Positions 23,604 through 35,689 are shown, counted from the first letter of the stretch. The stretch: 64,000 nucleotides of DNA from Typha latifolia (GCA_019914945.1 CM034101.1:9249188-9313187); one strand, 5' to 3'. Notes: generated from the sequence alone by a model not told the origin. A program made the numbers and translations.

Positions 23604-24735
23604 ATCCACCACGCCTCCGCAACCTTGTCCTCAAGGTGTGAAATTTGGGAAGCGATCCATGATATTTGACTCTAACTCCCGGGTAGACTCGTCAGTGGGC
23701 TTGCTTAGCCACTCGATCAACACTTCTGTCTCCAACTTGGATCCATGGCGTCTTCTCCTACAGCCTAAGACTCAAACCGTTTCAGCTGGGCTATCTTCCT
23801 CCATTAGTTCGGGCAAGGCTGAACCCACCACATGGTTAGGCCCGATATAGGCCTTCAATGTCGATACATGGAAACCGGATGGATCTGGGTTCCCTCAGGT
23901 AGGTCCAACCGATAAGCTACCGGTCCGATTCGTTGAAGCATTTGATATGGCCCGTAGTACTTGTGACCTAGCTTCTAGTTCAAAATCGGCCTCAATGTGG
24001 CATATTTGCTCAGCCTATCCACCACAACAAACACCACTGATTATCCTCGAACCTCCAGTAGCCCCTCGATGAAGTCCATGGAGATGTCCTCCCAAATATA
24101 CACTGGTATAGGCAATGGTTGCAATAGCCCGCTAGGCTTGAGCATCTCTGATTTGACTCATTGGTAGATTTGACATTCACGCTCATATTTCTTCACGTCC
24201 GACTTCATGGCCTGCTGTAGGAGTATCATGGAAGTGTGCCATCAATAGTCTCCGTAGCTCTTCGTCCGCGGGTACCTTGATCCGCCCGCGCTCGAGTACC
24301 AACCCATCGCGCTCCTCGTGCTCAGGGTGGCTTGATGGGTTCTCTCTTGGCTCCTCCATGAGTCAGGCCAGATCACTATCCTCTGCACTGGCTCTCCGCA
24401 AATCTGAGAAAAAAAGGAAAAGTGGGTACTAAGAAAGAAACAAGCTCACTTGCGTCCCCTACGCTTGGGAGGTCAATCAGCGGTTGATTTCCATCCAGCA
24501 GCACTCTCCGATCATTCCTCCAAAATTTCAATCTGAGGTTTGTAAAGTCAAATGTCACAGGCCCCAAGCTTCGAAGCCATTGAGTCTCTAAGATAATATC
24601 TGCACCTCGCAAGGCCAACGGATAAAGATCTAATGTGAAAATTTGGCCTTGCACCTTCAACTCCACTCCTCCACAAATAAAATTTGCTCGCAATGTGGTG
24701 CCGTCTCCAATCGTCACATTGAACTCGTCCGTGCT
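23604..24735 (-). pseudogene. Ty3/gypsy remnant: protease joined to integrase 3' region
   Basis: From the right on the minus strand, frame 24750-24376 carries a retroviral-type protease C-terminal half: FNVTIGDGTTLRA, then ALRGADIILETQWLRSLGPV and TFDFTNLRLKFWR. The usual ILG is ILE here. Decayed integrase C-terminal sequence follows (24370-23640), with the complement of GTCCATGGAGATGTCCTCCC encoding a MDFIEG-type core. Then come a chromodomain-like end and a polypurine tract at about 23606-23640. RT and RNase H are missing, so there is a large internal deletion between protease and integrase. Confidence 0.7.
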
Positions 24736-25427
24736 TGCGAAGTCTGTCAAAGGGCTAAAGTAACCACATTAAAACCGGTTGAATTACTACAGCCTTTATC
24801 TATACCGGACCGTGTTTGGGAAGATATTTCTATGGACTTCATAGAGAGTCTTCCGTGGGTACGTGGTTATTTTGTTATCTTTGTGGTGGTTGACAGACTA
24901 AGCAAGTATGCGAACTTTTTGACATTATCACATCTATTTTCAGCCAAGTTAGTAGCTAAAATTTTTATGAGAGATGTTGCTCGGTTACATGGCATGCCAC
25001 ACACGATTGTCTCGGATCGTGATCATGTATTTATGAGCAATTTTTGGATGAAGTTTTTCAGATTATAGGGGACTAGATTGAACTTCAGTTCGACCTACCA
25101 TCCACAGACGGACAGCCAAACCAAGGTGGTCAATAGAGGTATTGAGCAGTATTTGAGATACTTTGTTGGAGAGATGTCGAAACGATGGTTGGAGTTCTTA
25201 CTGTGGGCGGAGTGGTCTTACAACACCACGTACTATAGCAGTATTGGCATGACTCCGTTTGAGGTGGTGTATGGACACATGACTCGGACATTACACATTT
25301 ATGATCCAGTGGCATCTGCAGATCGGACGGAGGTGGAATTAGCCTTAATGGATACAGATGTCATGTTGATGAGGTTGCGTGCCTATCTTAAACTTGCTCA
25401 AAACTGCATGAATGGATAGAGATCAAA
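24736..25427 (+). pseudogene. Ty3/gypsy integrase core (G1), broken
   Basis: This plus-strand fragment is joined head to head to the previous one. It holds VRACEVCQRAKVTTLKP, the first catalytic Asp in [11 protein letters not shown] and the second in HTIVSDRDHVFMS, then a stop. The next frame (25078-25419) has NFSSTYHPQTDSQTKVVNR, where Lys replaces the third catalytic acidic residue (normally TEVVNR), so it could not be active. WAEWSYNTTYYS...PFEVVYG follows. It ends at about 25427 before the chromodomain. Confidence 0.85.
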
Positions 25428-27155
25428 TTTTTTTATCTTTTTATTTAATTGTCACTATCAAACTTGAGCCTTAATAATAATAATTATCAATAGAGAGTGG
25501 TTTTATTTGTAACGATAAGTACCATAAACCATTATTAATAAATGATGCAACGGTATAAGAGTACCACTACTATTTAATTTTAATAGTTTAATTTAATAGA
25601 GAATTAACTCTAATTGGAGTTTATCATGGCTGAGTATAATTTTGGGTTAAATCAATTTTCTCACGTTACGATCACGGTTCGAGGCATTCGTAAAATGTAT
25701 CGAATCCAATGGTCGGCTCCTGGGATATGGTGGATGAGTGGCTAGATGGAAGATGATTATGGAGGATTAGGGATGAATGGTGGAGATAGAATGGCTATGG
25801 ATGGTAGATAGAATCCGATGAAAGGGAATAAGGTAGATATGGAAGGATAATTAAGAAAATATGGGAAATAATTCGAAATAGATGAAGATTGAGATTTGAT
25901 TTGGATCTCAATATAGTTGTACCTTCTGGGCTGATTTATCAATGATCCGACTATTGGATACTTATCAGATTAGGACTAAAGATAGATCTCTAAGCCATCT
26001 TTCTAGAATGGAGTCGTGGGTTCTAGGGCAATATGTGGATTTCCATATTTTAAGGTTTTACCAAATACTACGTTAGATTTGAACAAATTAGGAGGTGGAT
26101 ATTTCGAGATAAATTTGGATCGATCTAACAGTCCAAAAGATTTGATATTCTAATAGGTTATTTCCTTGGAAGGCAAGGATCCAACGCAATCCAAATCAAG
26201 TCGATCGGATGAGTAAATCTAGATTTATCCTATAATATTGAACGAACGTTAGATGGACGTAAAAGTAGAACCTAAGGATCGACGGTTGCGAGATGAACGT
26301 GAAAGCGGAACTGAAGGATCGACGGGATGGAGGTCGTCAATAGATGGTGGAAGGCCTATGGGTGTGGGGAAGACCTTACGACGTGGAGGAGGTGAATGAG
26401 ATGGTGTGGGCTAGATCGGGGTGCTACGCAAGGCAAAGAAGATAAGGGAGGAAGGAGGAGGCTCTTAGGGTCGAGAGGGAACGACTAATTGAATACGGGA
26501 GCGATGGACATAACCACAATAAGTCAAATCCTAGATTGATAAAAGGGGGAGAAGTGGACTCAAGCTAGAAATTTCATAATAATTCATCTATGATGCCTAC
26601 AAGTGAAGACCAGCCCTCCTATTTATAGGAGAGAGATACAAGTGGGTTTAGTCTATTATCCAATGTAGGATTAAACTAAAGCAAATGCAATAAGTATATA
26701 AGCAAATAGAGTGGATAACTGTATTGAGCCCAGCCCAGTACCCTTTGAGTAGACCAATTTGGCCTATGGCCCATCCTTTAAATCGACCCAGCTCAGTCCC
26801 AATCGTAACATCACACAAGTCGATGGTCCGAGTATATTTGTATTAATTAATCCTATCGGAGAATTAATACATATCGATGTAGAGAAATAGTGGTAAGCAA
26901 ATTGCCTTGTTTAATGAAACTAATTACTTAAATGTTGGCTATATTATTTACTGTAAATTGATATAATGATATGAATGATAATTTGAGGTAAATTATTTTA
27001 ATTATATTTAATAATGTGCCAGGTCTTAGTACAGCTATGTCAGTTCTACCTGACTAATTAAATAGAAAAATTCTTAAATAGACCTACCTGAGCCTATATC
27101 GAACGTCAGTAGGGTTATTTAATTAAGCAGTAGTAGGTACTTGTGCTACCTGACT
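25428..27155. mobile_element. Unclassified LTR-like sequence
   Basis: No protein domain is present. A minus-strand TATA box (complement of CCTATTTATAGGAG near 26610) and a stretch ending CGTAACA near 26815 suggest a minus-strand LTR of a separate family. The remainder is AT-rich, with TACCTGACTAATTAAATA repeated at about 27045 and 27150. I cannot place its exact ends. Confidence 0.35.
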
Positions 27156-27650
27156 AATTAAATAAAGACCGCTCAAACTGCGTTTGAACTCCTAGATGCA
27201 TTTGCAAATACAAAGACTGCTCAAAGTGTGTTCAAACGCCTCTCGAGCGCGTTCGAACACACTCGACGAGGGTGCTTGTATTAGGATGAGATTATTAGGT
27301 TGTTTTTGCTAGCCTAGCCACCAATACATAATGTGGATGGCAGCCTCATTAGGGATTATGAATGAAATTATCAAGTTATCCTTTCTTCTCTCTTCTAGAC
27401 TGAAAACTTATCCCCCCTCGCTAAGTCCTAACTATGCACCATCAACACCGGTTACCCCTAGCGCCCCTCTTCTATCGAACTCTCCCTCCTCCTTTGGACA
27501 CTGACTCATGTCTCCCTCCTCTTCCTTCACCCTACAGCCCTCGAGCAATCCCTATCATATCCCACGTCCATTTCATCTCCACCATTACCACCGTATTTTA
27601 CCCTTCCACTGAGATTCAACCATATTTAACCCCTAGCAGTGATATGAATA
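27156..27650 (+). mobile_element. G1-like LTR, plus strand
   Basis: Palindrome-type words GCGTTTGAAC, GTTCAAACGC and GCGTTCGAACAC (27180-27260) are followed by a non-TATA ACCAATACATAATGTGG and the CT-rich leader. This is the same order as the LTR at 5550-6200 on the other strand. It joins directly to RT coding sequence near 27655, so the gag and protease region is deleted. Confidence 0.6.
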
Positions 27651-27654
27651 TCAC

Positions 27655-28991
27655 CAAATCCGAGTTCACCCCGAAGACGTGCACAAGACCGCTTTTCGAA
27701 CTCATGACGACCATTATGAATTCCGAGTCATGCCTTTTGGATTGACCAATGCTCCGGCAGCATTTCAAAGATTAATGAATGACATATTTAGGCCACTCTT
27801 GCACCAATATGTGTTGGTGTTCTTCGATGATATTTTGGTATATAGTAGAAGTTTTGAAGATCATTTGAAAGATTTACATGAAGTGCTAAGCTGCTTGAAG
27901 AACATTCTTTGAAAGTCAAGATGTCTAAATGTTTGTAGTGTGAGAGAAAGATGAAATATTTGGGGCATATCATTTTAGTAGAAGGTGTAGCGGCCGATCC
28001 AAACAAGGTGAAGAGTATGACCGATTGGCCAATTCCGAGGATGGTCCGCGAGCTGCTTCGGTTTACAAGCTACTACCGTAGATTTGTTGCTGGATATGGC
28101 AAAATTACAGCACCACTTATCGCCCTTTTGAGGAAGGATTCTTTTGTGTGGAGCGACAGCAACCTTTGAAGAATTAAAATTTGCTATGATTTGAGCTCCA
28201 ATTTTGGCATTTGTGTGGAGCGACAGCAACCTTTGAAGAATTAAAATTTGCTATGATTTGAGCTCCAATTTTGGCATTGCCAAATTTTCAAAATAAGTTT
28301 GATCGTTGAATATGACGCATCCGGAGTGAGAATAGGTGTTGTCCTAATGCAAGAGGGAAGACCTATAGCATTCTTGAGTAAAAGCTTTGTCAAATATATC
28401 ACAACAGATTTCAACTTATGAGAGAGAGATGTTGGCAATTTTTCATGCCGTGACAAAGTGGAGGTCATATTTTGTGGGACTCCACTTCATCATCTGCACT
28501 GAACAAAAGAGTTTGCCATATTTTATGAGCCAGCGGATACACACACTAGCACAGCAGTGGTGGGTGACAAAGCTTTTGGGGTACGACTATGAGATGCAAT
28601 ATAGAAAAGGAAACAAAGAATCGAGCGACGAATGCTCTTTCATGCCAACCGATTAGAGCTGAATTGGCGGCCTTTTCCATGCCTTCTTTTCCTTTCCTCA
28701 AGGAGTTGAGGAGAATAAGTGTCGCTATCCCATGCATAAGAGGGTTATTGCAGGAGATTAGAGCGGATCTGGAGAACCATCCCGAGATGGAGGACAGAGA
28801 CGGGTTATTGCTTGACCACGGGCGCATCCCTGTGCACGCGAATGCGTCATTGTAGTCCAAACTGCTAGAACACTTCCACAACACTTCGAAAGCGGGTCAT
28901 GAAGGTGTTTTAAGGACTTACAAGAGGCTATCTTATAGTTGTACCTAAGCCATAATGAAGAAGGATGTCAAGGCACACGTGAGGGCATGCG
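27655..28991 (+). pseudogene. Ty3/gypsy reverse transcriptase-RNase H-integrase N-terminus, broken
   Basis: The first frame (27679-27912) has [20 protein letters not shown] and [16 protein letters not shown], and an intact [13 protein letters not shown] box with both catalytic aspartates. The next (27951-28169) gives the RT thumb and connection: KYLGHIILVEGVAADPNKV and SYYRRFVAGYGKI. A 67-bp tandem duplication at 28143-28276 breaks the frame. RNase H follows (QISTYEREMLAIFHAV, CTEQKSLPYF). The integrase zinc-binding start (EHFHNTSKAGHEGVLRTY) ends at 28991, where a T LTR starts inside the HHCC motif. Confidence 0.85.
28143..28276 (+). repeat. Perfect 67-bp tandem duplication
   Basis: 28143-28209 and 28210-28276 read identically, starting TTTGTGTGGAGCGACAGC and ending CCAATTTTGGCA. 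The unit is not a multiple of three, so it shifts the RNase H frame. Confidence 0.92.
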
Positions 28992-29399
28992 TGTAACAAC
29001 CCAACCTTAAAAAAATAACTTAATTTATTGCATGGCACGATGTGGCGGCATCGTGCCATGTAGTGGCATGAGGGGAGGGCGCCACGCGCCCAGCCGCCAG
29101 CCCAGCCAACCTGGCCGGGCTGAGCCCCGTCGTAGCCTCCCTTCCCACCGCCTCTCTCTTTTTTATTTCTATCCTCTCTCTCTCTCTCTCTCTCTCTCAA
29201 ACACTCTTTCTCTCTCTCTACTACCACCGCCACCTCCACTAATGTTGGTGAGCCTCTTTCTCCTCCCCCCCCGCCCCCTTCTTTCTCTTTCTCTCTCGAG
29301 TTCGCCGAAACCTAACCGTCGGCGAGAGGCCAGCCGCTAGCTGGCCAACAGCGGCCAAGCCCCTCCCCGCTGGCCCGGCTCCTCCTCCCCTTCCTTCCT

Positions 29400-29471
29400 T
29401 TCTTCTTCTTCTTCTTCTTCTTCTTCTTCTTCTTCTTCTTCTTCTTCTTCTTCTTCTTCTTCTTCTTCTTC
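29400..29471 (+). repeat. (CTT)n microsatellite
   Basis: About 24 uninterrupted CTT/TTC units in the T LTR. The poly-Glu frame on the minus strand (29337-29531) is its translation. Confidence 0.95.
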
Positions 29472-29827
29472 CCCCCTCCTTCTTTCTTCTTTTTCCTTTC
29501 TCCTTCTTCTTCCTTTCTTCTTCTCCTCCAACCTCGATTGCTGTCTCCTTCTTCTTCCTTTCAGCCCAGCACTATGTCAGCGGTTTTATTTTAGCTTTAT
29601 TTTCCTTTTTAACTAAGTATTTTATGTAGTTAATTCAATTAGCTTAAATAGAAAATTAATTATATATATTCAGTAATATAATTATTAGCTAATTATAATT
29701 AGTAGAATTAATAGTTTATTATATTATAGACACATAATGGTATTATTTACATATAATATTACTTGCATATAATAGATTAATACTTAGCTTCATTAATTAT
29801 AGTCATGAGATTTATAAATATACCTTC

Positions 29828-29829
<2 letters not shown>

Positions 29830-29871
<42 letters not shown>
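29830..29871. repeat. (AT)n microsatellite
   Basis: About twenty AT units in the AT-rich middle of the T LTR. Confidence 0.95.
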
Positions 29872-29873
<2 letters not shown>

Positions 29874-31550
29874 GTATTTCTAGCACCTTATTAATATATA
29901 CTATTTTGTATAAAAATAAAATACTAAACTTTGATAATCATTTTTATATGACCGGATAATAATTATTTTACCTGTATTTAGTGATTATTAAAGTAAAGAG
30001 TAAGAACCGCAAAGATTAAGTATAATTAGGTTTGATCTATACTTATATTTTTATAATTATATATATAAGCCTCTTATTATTATTTTATAATTATATACTT
30101 AGACTACTTTTATGTAAAAAGAACAAACCTTTTATTCTTATTCCATAGATAGCATTTTATAATAATAGCATATTTATATAACCAGAATTATATCTATAAT
30201 TAAATCTAGATATTTAATAAAATATAAAAAGAGGAATTCTAAACCTAATAAATCATCATATTTTATATAAATTAATTCTAATTGGATAAACGGCTAATAT
30301 CATACTACTTAAATATTTTCAGATCCCGAACCCCTCATTTGAGACCCCGTGGACCTTGCTAGCGATGAGTTATCACTCAATTGATTAGCGGATGTGAGGG
30401 ATGCATGGTTTGCGCCTTCTAATCAGGGGTGAGTAGTCTTATCCTCTAGACGTGTTTCTCAAATTAGAATATATTATGTAATTATATATATATATATATG
30501 TATGTTTTAGCCTCCGGCATGATTATATAACTTTATCTAGAGATGATTTCAATCAAGCATATTTTATCATTTATTTGATTAGACCTATCTGGAATATGAG
30601 TATGATGGTGATATATAGAGATGGTTGGAGATGATTATATTATTATGATATTATGTCGAGATGATCTTTAGCATGAGTATGCATGTGATAGATGAATGAT
30701 TCGAGATTGATTTGCATTTTTTTTTTGACTTCCTTATCACTTAAATTATTGATATGCATGACTTGTTATAGTACTAGATATATGCATGTGATCTATCATA
30801 TAGAAGGAAATGCATAAATCTCATTGATAGAAAAGTTAATAGAAAAGGCATGTAAATACCCAAATAGGCGTCAGAGTTAAGGGTGTCTGAATTAATAATT
30901 ATAGTCGCTGATATGCGATATCTCGTGGCCCACATCCGAGGTCAGTTGAGTCTGTGCACACAGTCAATCGGACACCTGCCATTCGTCAGGGCATGCGTGT
31001 GGTGAATTACCCTCATGTGATTTCTATTAACTGGTGGGGTATCCAATTTGGATGAATTTTGATATACCATTAATATATGGCATGGTATGATTATGACTGA
31101 GATACGTTTAGCGTATGGTAGGGTATACTTTGAGCCAACGGGCAAGATGTTGAGATCGAGTACCGGGTGTTGATTGTGCACAGTAGTCTAGTATGATGAT
31201 GACATATAGAGATGACATTAATAACTGAGATGTTGAGAAATGTATATAATTTCATTATTATCTAATTACATGATTATTAAGTAGTCAATATGCATCATAT
31301 ATAGTTGTATTTGATATCCTAGCATAATCATGGTCATCATGTATCATTTGTCATATTTGAGAGAGAATTATGATGATAGTATGACATGGTGATTTGTTTA
31401 TTCATTGTCGAGAATTATATAGTTTTATCAGTTATAATATGTTATCTACTTTTCATTTATATATTATTAAGGATACATTTATATACTTATTCATGACATG
31501 ACACTCTTTCTAATTCATATTATCTTGTACATGATTTACTCTTTGTTTGG

Positions 31551-31660
31551 CTGATATATTTAGTTAGGGTATTTTCTTATTGCATTAGTTATTTGTTTTC
31601 ATTAAAATAAATTTTTTGTAGGTTGCGTTCATAACCCTAACATTCACTCCACCTGTCACC
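31551..31660 (+). mobile_element. Internally deleted G1 LTR fragment
   Basis: It begins TGATATATTTAGTTAGGGTA like the G1 LTR 5' end and continues TTATTGCATTAG and AAAATAAATTTTTTGTAGGTTGCGTTC. It then jumps to ATAACCCTAACATTCACTCC from the LTR 3' third. The palindrome array and TATA box are deleted. Confidence 0.65.
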
Positions 31661-33391
31661 ACCCTAACCCTGGCGCCTACTCGGGTATCCTCATGTTTTC
31701 TATCAGCTATCCTATTAATCACATTTCATGCTTTCTTTCTAAATGTCAGATCAAATGCATATATCCAGTACGATAACAAGTCAGTGCATAACAGGAATTT
31801 AGGTGGAATAGGAATGAAGAGAAAATGATGCAATGTAGCCTCCAACTGTATCGTCAACACAGGCATACTCATGCTATCTATTACATGCATACTCATGCTA
31901 CATATCAACTCGGTAAACAATCATAACAGTAGAATCATCTCTAATCATCTCTATATATATCACCAATGTACTCATATTCCAAATCAGCATAATCGAATGC
32001 ATGATAAAATATGCTCGACTATAATCATCTCTAGATAAAATCATATAATTATGCTGGAGGCCAAAACATGCATGTATATAAATATATAATATAACCTAAT
32101 TTGAGAAAGGCGTCTAAGGGATAAGACTACTCACAGTCTAATCAGAAGACACAAACCACACATCTCTCACACCCGTTAGTTAACCGAGTGACACTCATCG
32201 TTAGCAAAGTCCACAGGGTCTCAAATAAGGGGTTCGGGATTTGAAAATATTTAAGTAACGTAAAGTTAGTTGTTTATCCCAATATAATCTGTTCGAGTAA
32301 AATATGATGATTTATTAGATTTTAGAATTTCTACTTATTTTTATAATTGACTGGATTTTTAATTATAAATAAAATATAAATATAGATAAAAACCTAATTA
32401 TAATTAAATTATATATTGATTAATTAGGGACTATGTAGTCATTATCTTATTTGTTACAAAATAATAATGTATAATAAATTATTAGAATTATTTAAAATGT
32501 ATCTCATAAAAATATTGGTATATAAATTTGATAATTATAATTTACAAATCTATATATTAATCTAATAGAGATATAAATAAATAAATATGAGTATTACTTA
32601 TATTTATACCTAATTAATCATTGATTATACAAATTACAATTAATACTAAACATATTGAAGAATATATTATTATTAAAATAATTAATGTCTAAATAATCTA
32701 TTTGCATTAATTAAGAAGGAAAAACCTAAATAAATAATATCAAATAAATAAATTTAATTAATTAAAACACTGCTACAGTGCTGGGCCGAGCCCAACACTG
32801 TGTAGAAAAAGAAGTGGAAGCTGAGGAGGGAAGAGAAAAAGAAAGAAAGAAAGGAAGAAGAAAAAGAAGGGAGGAGGGGAGGGAGGTGCGGACCTGGCCT
32901 GCGGGGAGGGCACCGGCAGCTGGTGGCCAGCCAGCTGCCGGCCTCTCACCGACGGCTCGGCTCCGACGAGCCCGAGTCCAAAGAAGGAAAGAGAGAGAGA
33001 GAGAGAGAGAGAGATAGTGATAGAGAGAGAGGAGGAGGAGGAGGAGGAGGAAGGAGGAGGAGGAGGAGGAGGAAGGAGGAGGAGGAAGGAGGAGGAGGCT
33101 CACCTACGGTAGCACGACGATAGCGGCGGCGGTTCGGTAGTGGGGGGGGGGAGAGAGAGAGAGAGATTTAAAGAGAGAGAAGGCGGTGGGTGGGGGGTTG
33201 GCGGTGGCTGCGGCAGCACTGGGGCCCACCGCAGCTAGCTGGCCGCAGCCGGTTGGCTGCGGCGACGCGAGGGGGGGTGCGTGGCTCCTCCCCCACGCTG
33301 CCCCAATGCATGGGCACGGGGCCGGCCACACTATGGCCGACCACGTCGTGCCCATGTAAAGAATTTTTTTTTTTGGGATTGGGTTGTTATA
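31661..33391 (-). mobile_element. T-family LTR 5' two-thirds, inverted
   Basis: Read on the minus strand from 33391 it starts TATAACAACCCAATCC. It runs through the hairpin, GC-rich, GA-rich and AT-rich blocks to the CCCGAGTAGGCGCCAGGG word. The plus-strand T segment at 33392 begins at the corresponding family position (GTTAGGACGCG), so together they make one T LTR with its 5' part flipped. Confidence 0.7.
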
Positions 33392-34657
33392 GTTAGGACG
33401 CGCTTGGTGGATGATTGATCGCTCGACATAGTCGCGATTCTGTTGGCCTTACGTCTGAGGTTGTTAGTCTGTGTGCGCAGCAGACATTCGGATACATGTC
33501 GTTCGCTAGGATATATGTGGCGAGTTATCCTCACGAGATTTTTATCAGCTAGAAGTGTGCCCGGTCTGGATGGATGTTGATACCCTTAGCGGATGGCAGG
33601 GTATGATTATTTTTGAGATACTCCTTGCGGATGACAGAGTATGCTCTGAGCCTTCAGGCATGATGTTGAGACCGAGTACCGGGTGTTGACGGTGCACAGT
33701 GGTCTAGTATGATGATATTATACCGAGATGTCGATGATAATTGTGATGTTGAGAAATGCATATGATTTTATTATTATTTGGTTACTTGATTATCGAGTGA
33801 TCAATATGCATTATATATGGTTGCATTTGATATCATAGCATGGTCATGGTCGGCATGCATAATGTGTCATATTTGAGAGAGAGTTATGATGATGGTATGA
33901 CATGAAGATTTATTTATACATTGTCAATGATTATATATTCTACCAGTTATGACATGATATGTTATCTATTTTTCAGTTATGTATTATTGAGGAATATTTA
34001 TATACTCATTCATAACATAATGCTCTTTCTGATTCATATTATCCAGTACATGATTTACTTTCTGTTTGGCATCACTAATTCGGGGTAAGGTCTATTCATT
34101 GAGCCTTTTGCTCATGACTCTCTTTATTCCTTTTCTAACTCCCTTAGATACGTCGTATGTGATAGTGACTTGAGATATCTTGAGAAGATATTTTAGAGCG
34201 ATGATGAAGTGAGCTATAGATGCGAGACGGTATAGATGATAATTTATATAGGAATTGAGTTGTACCAGTATTTGATATTTGTACTCTGTTGTATTAGACG
34301 ATGAATTGTATAATATAAGTCAAATCATAGTGTACTCTTATATTAGTCGTTTTAGTTGTATCTTGATGGTTTGTTATGGCCTGTGTGGGTTCTGCCAGAT
34401 TATGTAGCGGTTTAATGTATATTATTGTGGACTGGGATATTCATATGTTAATAGATTTATTTGGTTAATAATATGATTTAATTAGTGATAGGTTATGTGA
34501 TTATGGATATGCTAGCAAGTAGTATTTGATAATGTCATGATTGTATGTGTACATGAGAGTATCTGTGCGTGACGGGTCCCGCCCGTACTATCGCGTGCGC
34601 CGTGCGTACCGTGTGGGCGCGTGGGCGTGCACGTGCCCGTGCCGAGCGGGGGCATTA
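33392..34657 (+). mobile_element. T-family LTR 3' part
   Basis: It continues the family from GTTAGGACGCGCTTGG through the ATACCCTTAGCGGATGGCAG hairpin repeats and TACATGATTTAC to the GC-rich GTGCCCGTGCCG tail. It ends GGGGGCATTATA, a decayed form of GGGTGTTACA. Non-repeat sequence starts afterwards. Confidence 0.7.
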
Positions 34658-35218
34658 TAGCTAGATATGGGTTAGACAAAGGGCTAACCCTCCTTTAGGC
34701 CCCACCGAGCTTTTAACTGTTTACTCTAGGCTTGAAGTCATTTGTGTCGCCATTCAAGCCACCAAACCATCAACTACCAAATAATTTCTATTGAACTCAG
34801 TAACATCCTTCCTGGGTCATTCGAGTTCTCGCATAGCAGCACTATCCCTCGTACCACAGGATTCGTTGAATTTCATAATGTAGGAATTTCTTGCATCGGG
34901 CTTTGGGCACGTCTAATTGGTACTCTATTCACAACTAAAATTTTAATTTATACGAGCCTCTTGAGACATGCCAATACATAGCCTGTAGGAAATTACTGCA
35001 CTTATTCCTGCAGAAGATTTTCTTCTACTTCTAGCCACCGCGTATAATGCACCAGCTTCTTTCCCTTCTCTGGTTTGGCTCTTCTTCGTCGGCGTATCCT
35101 GACAGAAAGCTCTAGATTCTCGGCGAACTCCGTCTCCGTTGCCTTTCGGTTCTCAAAGGAAGCAATACGCGCTGCGAAGCCAAGGCTCTTCATCCCTCAC
35201 ATTCTCTCTCTTCCTTGT
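34658..35218 (+). promoter_or_regulatory. Probable promoter and 5' untranslated region of the bHLH gene
   Basis: This is the first stretch in the window without clear repeat homology. It lies between the end of a T LTR and exon 1. The last 200 bases are pyrimidine-rich (CTTCTTTCCCTTCTC, CACATTCTCTCTCTTCC), which is typical of plant 5' leaders. An upstream in-frame ATG at 35075 exists, but its 48 extra codons are Arg/Ser-rich and look like translated leader, so I prefer the ATG at 35219. The T LTR lies only about 560 bp upstream of the chosen start. No iron-response or other cis element is claimed. Confidence 0.5.
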
Positions 35219-35313
35219 ATGGATCAATGGAAGCCCCCGGAGGGCTTCTTCCAGACCCATCAGTCCTCTGCTGATATCTCCAACCTGTCGCAGAGTTCGT
35301 GCCCTAATTCGAG
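35219..35313 (+). CDS. bHLH transcription factor (subgroup IVb-like), coding exon 1
   Basis: The ATG at 35219 begins MDQWKPPEGFFQTHQSSAD, and the exon continues to a Ser/Asn-rich end after 31 codons plus 2 bases. The splice donor is GAG/GTTCGTG at 35313/35314. The two leftover bases (AG) combine with the single leading base (C) of the exon at 50345 to give an intact Ser codon, so the phases agree. A short N-terminal exon before the basic region fits my recollection of the bHLH11/bHLH121 group. By itself the exon has no domain. The call rests on phase, strand, order and the lack of any other partner. It could be a coincidental frame, but the leader-like sequence upstream argues against that. 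Confidence 0.7.
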
Positions 35314-35689
35314 GTTCGTGCAATATTAATCTCTGTTCTAATAAAATTTTCAACAAGATGAACCGATTCAATGTGGTCTTTTTTGGCATAGTTTGAGTCA
35401 TGGACTTAATCAAGTGGAATTTCAAAAGGAAATTTTTTGCTTCGACAATTCTTGAAAATTTTTTCTTTTCCTTTTCCCTTTGACCAAAGCCAAAACCTGG
35501 CTCAGTTTCACTAAGCAGCCGCCCAAAAATGTACAGCATATACAAACCCTATACACCCTCAACAAAGCAAGTATACAAAAGTGAGGAATTGTATTATCTC
35601 ACAACTATTACGAAATGAACAAAACAACAGGAAAAAAAGCAAACAACATTTTTAAAAGGGTGAGATTCTATTAGAGCTCATCAATTTGA

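Larger units (their letters stand above)
28992..31550 (+). mobile_element. T-family LTR, 3' truncated
   Basis: It starts TGTAACAACCCAACC inside the integrase remnant. It carries the GGCACGATGTGG/CATCGTGCCA hairpin, a CT-rich block, a (CTT)n tract, an AT-rich block with (AT)n, and the 3' tail up to GATTTACTCTTTGTTTGGC. There it is cut by a G1 LTR fragment at 31551. The terminal GTGTTACA is missing. Confidence 0.75.

Noticed and set aside
35075..35218. Upstream in-frame ATG extending the bHLH protein by 48 residues
   Set aside because: The added sequence is Arg/Ser-rich and leader-like, while the ATG at 35219 begins the segment that reads as protein; the upstream start is not ruled out by sequence alone.
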